This document shows positions 57,501 to 64,000 of a DNA stretch of 64,000 nt, one piece after another. Each line of letters starts with the position of its first letter. Positions within the stretch are counted from its first letter, which is position 1. Source of the stretch: Aquatica leii. Taxonomy: Eukaryota > Arthropoda > Insecta > Coleoptera > Lampyridae. The notes beneath the pieces are model-generated. The model had not been told where the DNA came from. It searched no databases and worked only from the letters and a program-made list of their open reading frames with translations. The stretch spans positions 88,847,912 through 88,911,911 of the forward strand of contig CM069436.1 in the NCBI GenBank assembly GCA_035610365.1, in the 5' to 3' direction. Position numbers and translations under genes: made by a program.

Positions 57501-59333
57501 AGCGGAAAATAATTAGTGTAAACTGCAAAAATGGCTGCTGACGTGATCTTAACTAATTAGCAAAAAACACTCGAGACATAAAAACTGGAACAGTCTCGCT
57601 TAACCGATTTTAATATATTTTTAAGATTAAAGCATAAACTTCGCATTAAATGCACAAAAAGTAAAATACAATAGCGGCATATTTGTCAACAATCGAATTG
57701 GAAAAAATTAATGAGTCATGATGTATTGGAAATAAGTAATTTTTTCATAAATTAGCACTGTTTTAATTGTTTAAAAGCATAATAACATACCCAGTAGTTT
57801 TATATCCCAACGTTTAAGGGAAAGAGGCACTACACTATAAAGCTATGAAGCAACTGACCGGCGATTTCGTGTAGCCTGCGGCTTCGAATTACAGCAGGTC
57901 GCGGGTTTGTATGACTCACGTTTTCAGTCACTACGTACACGCCCGTCGTATGAAAACGTCCGAAGTGAATAAAACTAAACGTACGGCGAGACGTTCTCCA
58001 AACTATTGGAAATTTACATATATCTGTTAATACTTATCAATTATTTTATAGCAAGTATACGCACGTGCGGATAAGCGTCAAACGATATTTATTGTTCGAG
58101 TACAAAATAAATACCTTTCCTGATTAAACAAACAACTAACAATTGATAAAATACATACGCGAATTGGCAATGGAAATTTTTACGTCACACAAACACCCAA
58201 CAAAATGGTGGAAAATTGAATTTTGATTATACGTAATTACGTTCTTAGTTCAAACGTTGAACTTATAAAACGTTAAAAAATCAATTATTTAAATTACACC
58301 TTTTTTCGGTTTTTTAAAGTAATTAAATACCTAACGCTTACATCTCTTTGTTGATAATCAAATTATAACTTTTCAAAAGAATTGAAATTTTGCGAAACTG
58401 AGTTTGAAACAATTTTTTGCAACAACGATTACAGGCGCAAAAAACGATGGTGAACCGTTTCGAAACATTATCTATAATCTTATTTGTTTCCCATTATCTC
58501 CCAGTATTATTAAATTTGTAATTAATATTGATTACATAATTATACCACAACGAATACACGATCTTTCACAAAGTCTAGGGCTGTATAACTTTTTTATTTC
58601 GTCAATTTGCTTTTACGTTGAAAAAGCGTATAAAAATAAAACGATTGTTGTTATTTATATCACGGCGAAAGTTTTTGCAAAAGTTTACTAACAATATCAA
58701 AATACGCCAAATAGCTGTTTTATTGATTATCCAAGTATTCGGCCTTCCAGGCTATATGCTTTACTATCAGCCATTGAAGCAGTGAAACGTAAGTTATTAG
58801 ATGGATTTTACATCATCCAGTGTTCTATTAGGATGTGTACAACTCTTCAGTAAAGTCCTGATTCAAAAAACAGAAATAATAGTGTTTGAATTTTTTCTGA
58901 TATAGAATTACTGAAGTTCTAATAAAGCTCTTTTTTTAGTAGAAGAATTCAAAAGCTTCAATTTACTACATTTTTAACATTAAGAAACATGATGAGTAGA
59001 GATGACAACAAATTATAGTATAGAAAATAGAATAAGAAATATGAAATAGCATAAACATTACTAACTTTTACGTTTTGTGGGATGTATGCAGCAGCAAAAC
59101 TTTTGTAAATCTTAAAGCTTTCAAAAATTTTGATGACAAAACTACTACATCAAAATGTAGTTTACTAATATTGCAAAAAAAATCATATAACATTAATTGA
59201 TAGAAAAAAGAAAACATAGCTGAAGATGTGGCTACATATTTGCAAATGTATAACAAAAACTAACAACGTTCAATATATTAGTAAAATGAGGATTTTAATT
59301 CGTAAAGGTTCTTTCTCCTCCTCTGTGTATGTA
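54516..59333. other. Mostly AT-rich non-coding DNA with one CpG-richer island
   Basis: No gene was recognised. The plus ORF 56328-56627 and minus ORF 55449-55724 show no family. A CpG-richer island lies at about 57830-58000. Confidence 0.4.
57830..58000. promoter_or_regulatory. CpG-richer island, possible first exon or promoter
   Basis: It contains GACCGGCGATTTCGTG, GCAGGTCGCGGG and GTACGGCGAGACG in otherwise AT-rich DNA. On the minus strand a strong donor GTGAGT begins at 57919. On the plus strand there is an initiator-like TCAGTC at 57924-57929. Either strand could start a transcript; the minus strand would suit a 5' exon of the phosphatase gene, but no catalytic exons lie between here and 45286. 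Confidence 0.25.
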
Positions 59334-59739
59334 CTAATTAATTTGGAATTATTCGTTTAGGAAGGGCATGTAAAACCACTTTAATCTATTTTTGTGGCAA
59401 CGTTTCGGGCTAAAAGCGAGCACTTCATCAGGCCAAAGAATAAAATCAAGTGTTGTGTTTACTAAATAATAAAGAAAACATTAAACATAAAAGGGTCAAT
59501 AATTAATTTTTTTTTAAATAACGCAGGACATAAACGTTCAACAAACAATTGACAAAAAAGTTTATTATTTAGTAAACACAACTCGTAAAGTTGCCTATGT
59601 CCTTGGTCGGTGCATTGATCCACTTGATTTTATTCTTTGGCCTGATGAACTGTTCGCTTTTAGCACGAAACGTTGCCACAAAAATAGATTAAAGTGGTTT
59701 TACATGCCCCTCCTAAACGAAGAATTCCAAATTAATTAG
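59334..59739. repeat. Large inverted repeat with hammerhead-like core motif in each arm
   Basis: The arms 59334-59473 and 59561-59739 are reverse complements over about 140 bp, including CTAATTAATTTGGAATT at the outer ends and TTTATTATTTAGTAAACACA at the inner ends. The right arm has about 37 extra bases (CGTAAAGTTGCCTATG...). Each arm carries CCTGATGA...CGAAACGTTGCCAC, the conserved core order of hammerhead ribozymes. The element class is unknown; related motifs occur in Penelope-like elements. Confidence 0.8.
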
Positions 59740-60069
59740 TGAGAATTTTAATGTCTTCACTATGGCTTAGCAAATACAAAACAATAGAGACTGTTCTAAA
59801 CAAAAACGATTCAGTTTTTCCATGTATTTCTCCACTTCCAACAGATTATGGGAAACCGTCTTCAAGACTTGAGATCCAATTTACTGTAGTCTTTCACTTT
59901 TCAAACGACCAACCGCTGTTCAACCCTCAAATTTAGATGGTTAGTACCCTTTCATCCATAATTGCAATCAAACAAAACTTAAAATTAGTAACATAACTAA
60001 GACACTGTGTTGGCGAAAGCTTTTACTCTTGTTCAAGATACTTCAATTATGCATAGTTTAGTAACTTTT

Positions 60070-60348
60070 CTTCATGGACGACTCGCGAGAAGATGTATAT
60101 TCCAATTATAATTCTGATAGTCTGATTGACACAAAATGAAAATCGCTAGACGTTCCCAAAAATACCTTGTTTAGTGCGGTAGATAGAAAAGCGCATGAAG
60201 AATTAATTAATAAATGCAGGAGAACTTTAATAATAACACGAGCAAAAAAGATTGCTGACTATTACAAGATTGAATATACACGCGTTGGGATTTTACAAAA
60301 AAAACTGTCGACAGATGTTAATTTAAATGCTCAGCGAAGCTTGTAACC
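60070..60348 (+). pseudogene. Unrecognised short coding-like frame with one stop
   Basis: ATG at 60073 reads MDDSREDVYSNYNSDSLIDT, meets a TGA, and then continues in the same frame with SLDVPKNTLFSAVDRKAHEE, RTLIITRAKKIADYYKIEY and ends NLNAQRSL*. Composition is protein-like and charged rather than random AT translation. I do not recognise it. It may be a degraded gene or a retro-copy. Confidence 0.35.
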
Positions 60349-60899
60349 GTCGTTTATAAATTCAAAGATATTATAATTCAAAATTGTTGATAAAGTTTTC
60401 TATTTTGTTGCGCCGTGAATCATCTGTGATTCTGTTTATTTGACAATTTCTTTGTTTGATCAAAATTCTAGTGGCATTTTATGTTTCCCTTCTGAGATAT
60501 AACTGTAATTAAATATATTTTAGCCGTTTGTTTATTTTAAGTTGGTTTAAAAGTTCTTTGTTTTAAGTGCATTCTCAGTACATTCGTATTTGGTTTCTTT
60601 GTGAGTTCAATCAAGTGACGTGGGAATGAAATCATTCTTTTGATTTATTAGGCAGTTTCAATATTATGACCGTCTTGTAATATCATATTTAGTCAATTTG
60701 ACATTTTTACGCAGAAATAAATGCCGTGGTCCAATACTACGATTGTGACGTTATTTTATCTGTTTGCCTCCTTGTCGCACTTCTTAATGAGATTTTTTTC
60801 TTTCATGGAGTTTCGAACACAGCCCTTGGGGAAATGGTAATCGAAAAAGGTTACATATATATGTGAATTTGGTGATAACAGAAATCGGTTAACAGTCGT

Positions 60900-61218
60900 C
60901 GATATGCTTTAATAAGATAGTTAGTTTAGTATGCCAAACGCGTGGTTTTTTAGTGCAGTTAGTGGAGTTTTGTTTCTCTTAATTCGTAGAATCTACGGTT
61001 TTAAGATAATTTCACGCGTTTTTAGTTTTATGTTACGACATGTAGAACCGTGTTCGTCGAGTGTTACGACGCGGCTTCATCTTCGCCTTGGTGGCGGCTC
61101 TTGAGAAGTTCCCGTTGGTACATAGTCCTCTGGGAATACCTTCTAACGTTTCTTCCCGTACACAGCTGGCAACCCAGGATCAACCACAAATTCTTTCCTG
61201 GACTTACGGCAATTCAAG
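60900..61218 (+). other. Candidate 5' UTR exon of a plus-strand gene
   Basis: A GC-richer segment ends CTTACGGCAATTCAAG before a donor GTATTT at 61219. It has several short overlapping frames but no long ORF, as expected of a 5' UTR. An AGTGCAGTTAGTGG initiator-like sequence lies near 60950. Confidence 0.3.
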
Positions 61219-61583
61219 GTATTTATTTTGTACCGATATTTAAATGTCGTGAAATTTTTGTTTACGCGTTTGTGTTTTAAAAGCTTTGGGTTTTAAGTAA
61301 AATCAGAAGTGTCGCGAATTAAGGCTGTATGCCCGGCCTGAAAATCGTTTTTTCCATTTCCTGAGTTTATTTTTGAATGAAAAATTTTTATGTTTACGTG
61401 ATAATTCAGAAAAAAAATTGCTGCAAAGGGGTAAAGAGCCCATTTTTTGAAATTGTCTTTAAGGCTTTAAAAATAAACAAAAAATTTTGATTTTCGAAAA
61501 TATGGGCCTTTACCCACCATTTTAGAGATCGTAAGAACATGTAACATTTTAATTTTTTTAATTATTTTCGAAAATGCGACCAG

Positions 61584-62348
61584 GAAATGGAAAACAAAAT
61601 TGAATTTATATCGCTGCATTTGCTGAAATCTAAGTTTGATACATGGTACGGTTTTGAGCGATGGAAGGATGGAACTCCGCCTATTGACATTAGCACGTTT
61701 CGCAGTCGCAAGCGTTTCTACAGTAAGCATATCTGATCATGTATATATCTACAGAATGTCTTGATAAGAATATAATTTTAAATTCTCTTTCGTTAAATTA
61801 CATATAGTATGTACTTACTATTTATAAATTTTTAGTGTGACGATCTCTTCTGCTCGATAAATGTACATTTAAATTTACTCTATTATAAGATTTTGGCATT
61901 ATAGATTTTGTTAAATTGTAAATACTAAGCTAATCTAAAGTTCCCACTAAAACGCACGTACTGCTTTTATACACATTTACTTCAGATATATAAATTTCTC
62001 TGTTTGTTTACAGATACAAAAAGATGATAGTTTCTGGTCTTGTATGAAACCCTAATCGACGGACTTTTATTTATAGTACATTATGCCTTCATTAGCATTG
62101 AAGGAAAATAGTTTCAATTACATTTGTAATTTTTTACATTTTTAAAAAGTATCTATGATTATTAGTATTATTTTTATTAAATTGTTCCAGGTGCTCTTTT
62201 AGTATTATATGGAATCATATATGGAAGTAAATATTTCTACAGAAACAAAAAAATGATTTTAATAAATGAAAAGCAATATTTTTATTATTATTTTGTCTCA
62301 AAATTTTCTTATCATTGTAAGCAAAGTATACTAACTTTTGTTATGTAA
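61584..62348 (+). CDS. Candidate small two-exon gene of unknown function
   Basis: Exon 2 (61584-61722) follows an acceptor at GCGACCAG and has ATG at 61587, reading MENKIEFISLHLLKSKFDTW and YGFERWKDGTPPIDISTF, ending TTCTACA before donor GTAAGC. Exon 3 (62191-62348) follows TTGTTCCAG in the matching phase and continues SALLVLYGIIYGSKYFYRNK, a short hydrophobic stretch flanked by basic residues, to TAA at 62346. AATAAA at 62261 lies just after a run of seven A; one A fewer would stop the frame there and give a 67-residue protein with a poly(A) signal eight bases away. Family unknown; possibly a small single-pass membrane protein. Confidence 0.35.
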
Positions 62349-63627
62349 ATACATATAGTATGACCTCATAAACATCATCAAATTGTTTAGTTATCTCAAA
62401 TTTGCAATTTCACCATAATAAAGAGTACGGATTTGTAGTCCACGTGGACTTAAAGAATGCCAGTCAAAGTGTCGAAGCACCAATCGTGGGTAATACTAAT
62501 CCCATAAATTATCAGTAACGCAACCGCGACTAAATCTTTCCTACTCTTTCTTCTTTCATTACATTAACAGTATGTAACCATATCTCTAAACATATGTGAA
62601 AGTTTAAATAATTGAACAAATTAGTGCAACGCCCATCTCAAAACAAATCTGAATTAAACCGGGAGTATAGCCTTAATGAATGTAACGATAATGTAATTAA
62701 TAATTGATTATTGTCCGTATTTGTCGAAACTATGTGAGATAATCCCGTGTTAAAAATTTGTTTGACGTTAACCGGATAATTTTACTATTAAAGTTTTCAT
62801 CCTGGTTTTATAATAAATGAATATATTTCATTTTATAGTTAATTAATTTCAATATAACGCGTACACGGCCGTGCATTAGGTAATTACGATTTTCCATTGT
62901 TTTTTTTCGTTTTATTTCTTAAAATTTTGTTTATTAAACGTTCATGTTTACGTACATTTTTTTTTGAGTGTTCAAATAAATTTTAAATAGTTAATTTGTA
63001 AACAAGCTTTTAATTCCGTCGGCCTCCGCGTTATGTGAATTTTTAGATTATTTCAGGTTTTAGTGAGATACACTCTATTAGTAAGTCCATTTAGAGTGTA
63101 TCCTTCAGAAGCGGGCTTGTGGTTGGCAAGGGACAGAAGTCCATTAAGCTATACTCCTTCCTTTGATTTTGACTTTTTGATTTTGTGTTTTCGTCACGTT
63201 TTCCAAATCAATCACGAAATTTTAACCCACCCCGTCTTCACTGAGCACCGGCATAACACCGTTTATGTTACTTTATTTCAGGCAAGTGTCTTTGTTTCCT
63301 CTTTTGCATGTAACAAGCTTTTAAAAAGAATCCCGAACCATCCACTTATTTTATGGAATAAAATTTAATCGATGTTTGTGAGATGAATCGCTGAGGTATG
63401 GCGCACATTTACGTTTTGGAGTTAGGCTTAATTCACCAATTATGTCAAGCATAATGTGTTAATAGGACAGATATCGAGACCTCGCTTATAAAGTTTCTAT
63501 CAATACACACACTCAGCATTAATTTCAAATCAAAGAAATTGGAAGTTTACCGAACGTCGTGTTTCAGTATCGAATGTAACCAACTTCTATTTGTGATACC
63601 ACGGCGATATACTTATATATTTTTCAG
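62349..63627. other. Non-coding stretch with one perfect hairpin
   Basis: GATACACTCTA at 63067-63077 and TAGAGTGTATC at 63092-63102 form an 11-bp perfect stem with a 14-nt loop. The plus ORF 63063-63368 overlaps it and has no family resemblance. Confidence 0.35.
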
Positions 63628-63675
63628 GTTTTAGAGGTGTTGATAACGCTACTAGAACTAGAAACAGTTTGAATC
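63628..63675 (+). other. Candidate 48-nt internal micro-exon
   Basis: The segment is framed by a good acceptor (TATTTTTCAG) and a consensus donor (GTAAGTA). Only one frame is open (FRGVDNATRTRNSLN), phase 1 on both sides, so it could be included or skipped without shifting frame. No partner exon was identified. Confidence 0.3.
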
Positions 63676-64000
63676 GTAAGTACCATTTTACTTCCTTAAT
63701 AAAATTTAATTGCCGTTTATTTATTTTGTAGTTTACGCCTTAGTTATCGTTCGATGCTTGACCGGTTGGCGCCTTTGTTCTAAATTTATATAAATTTCAT
63801 GTTTTTAACGTCCAATTTTAATATAAATTTTGCTACTATTAATCGTACTCGATTGTTCCTGAACTGATTCTTGTTATTTACTGTGATACTGCATGAACGA
63901 ATAGTTATTTGCCTTTATTTATTTTTTCTTAGACATTGATGTTAAAATCAATCTACTTCTGGTTGGTTTCGTTGTCTTCTATTTGTTTTCCTTTAGTGTT
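63676..64000. other. AT-rich right edge, nothing recognised
   Basis: Possible intron after the micro-exon; no gene, repeat or RNA feature seen. Confidence 0.3.

Overview
This window looks like a piece of an AT-rich insect genome, possibly a beetle. It has spliced genes with short introns (51, 57 and 75 nt), long TE-filled introns, and remains of Ty3/gypsy, RTE-like LINE, Penelope-like, Tc1/mariner and hAT elements. Nothing looks bacterial or organellar. All assignments come from reading the sequence and translations by eye; no database search was run.

Layout. 1-3385 (minus): Ty3/gypsy pol (RT, RNase H, integrase, GPY/F) continuing in the same frame into a TARG1/OARD1-like macro domain. It has five in-frame stops and runs off the left edge. 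3964-4267: a decayed tandem copy of two host exons. 5359-12164 (minus): four exons encoding a tail of about 990 residues with a PAM2 motif, Ser-Pro repeats and a basic Lys/Pro/Thr-rich end. 44412-45286 (minus): last exons of a PP2C-type phosphatase (PPM1E/PPM1F-like), whose splice phase also fits the tail exons. The two blocks may therefore be alternative 3' ends of one gene across an intron of about 32 kb, or two genes.

Between them is a TE landscape. 16031-20491 is a young LTR retrotransposon (546-bp LTRs differing at one base, TATT target duplication) carrying a 29-copy 47/42-bp hairpin minisatellite. 20519-22490 is a decayed TE-type gene broken by a hAT-like MITE made of an 18-bp palindromic array. 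24158-24268 is a textbook heat-shock promoter with no heat-shock protein ORF behind it. 25440-28660 is a Penelope-like element with an RTE-like LINE nested in it. 29081-29870 is a non-autonomous DNA element. 34357-36272 is a nearly intact IS630/Tc1/mariner element with TIRs of about 370 bp. 39966-41109 is a dead mariner.

Right of the phosphatase exons are sparse non-coding DNA, MITEs (48579-48695, 53272-53547), LINE fragments (49735-49985, 53849-54515), a large inverted repeat (59334-59739), candidate promoter islands (45.4 and 57.9 kb) and a possible small plus-strand gene (about 60.9-62.35 kb). The catalytic PP2C exons were not found and are presumably beyond 64 kb or too short to recognise.
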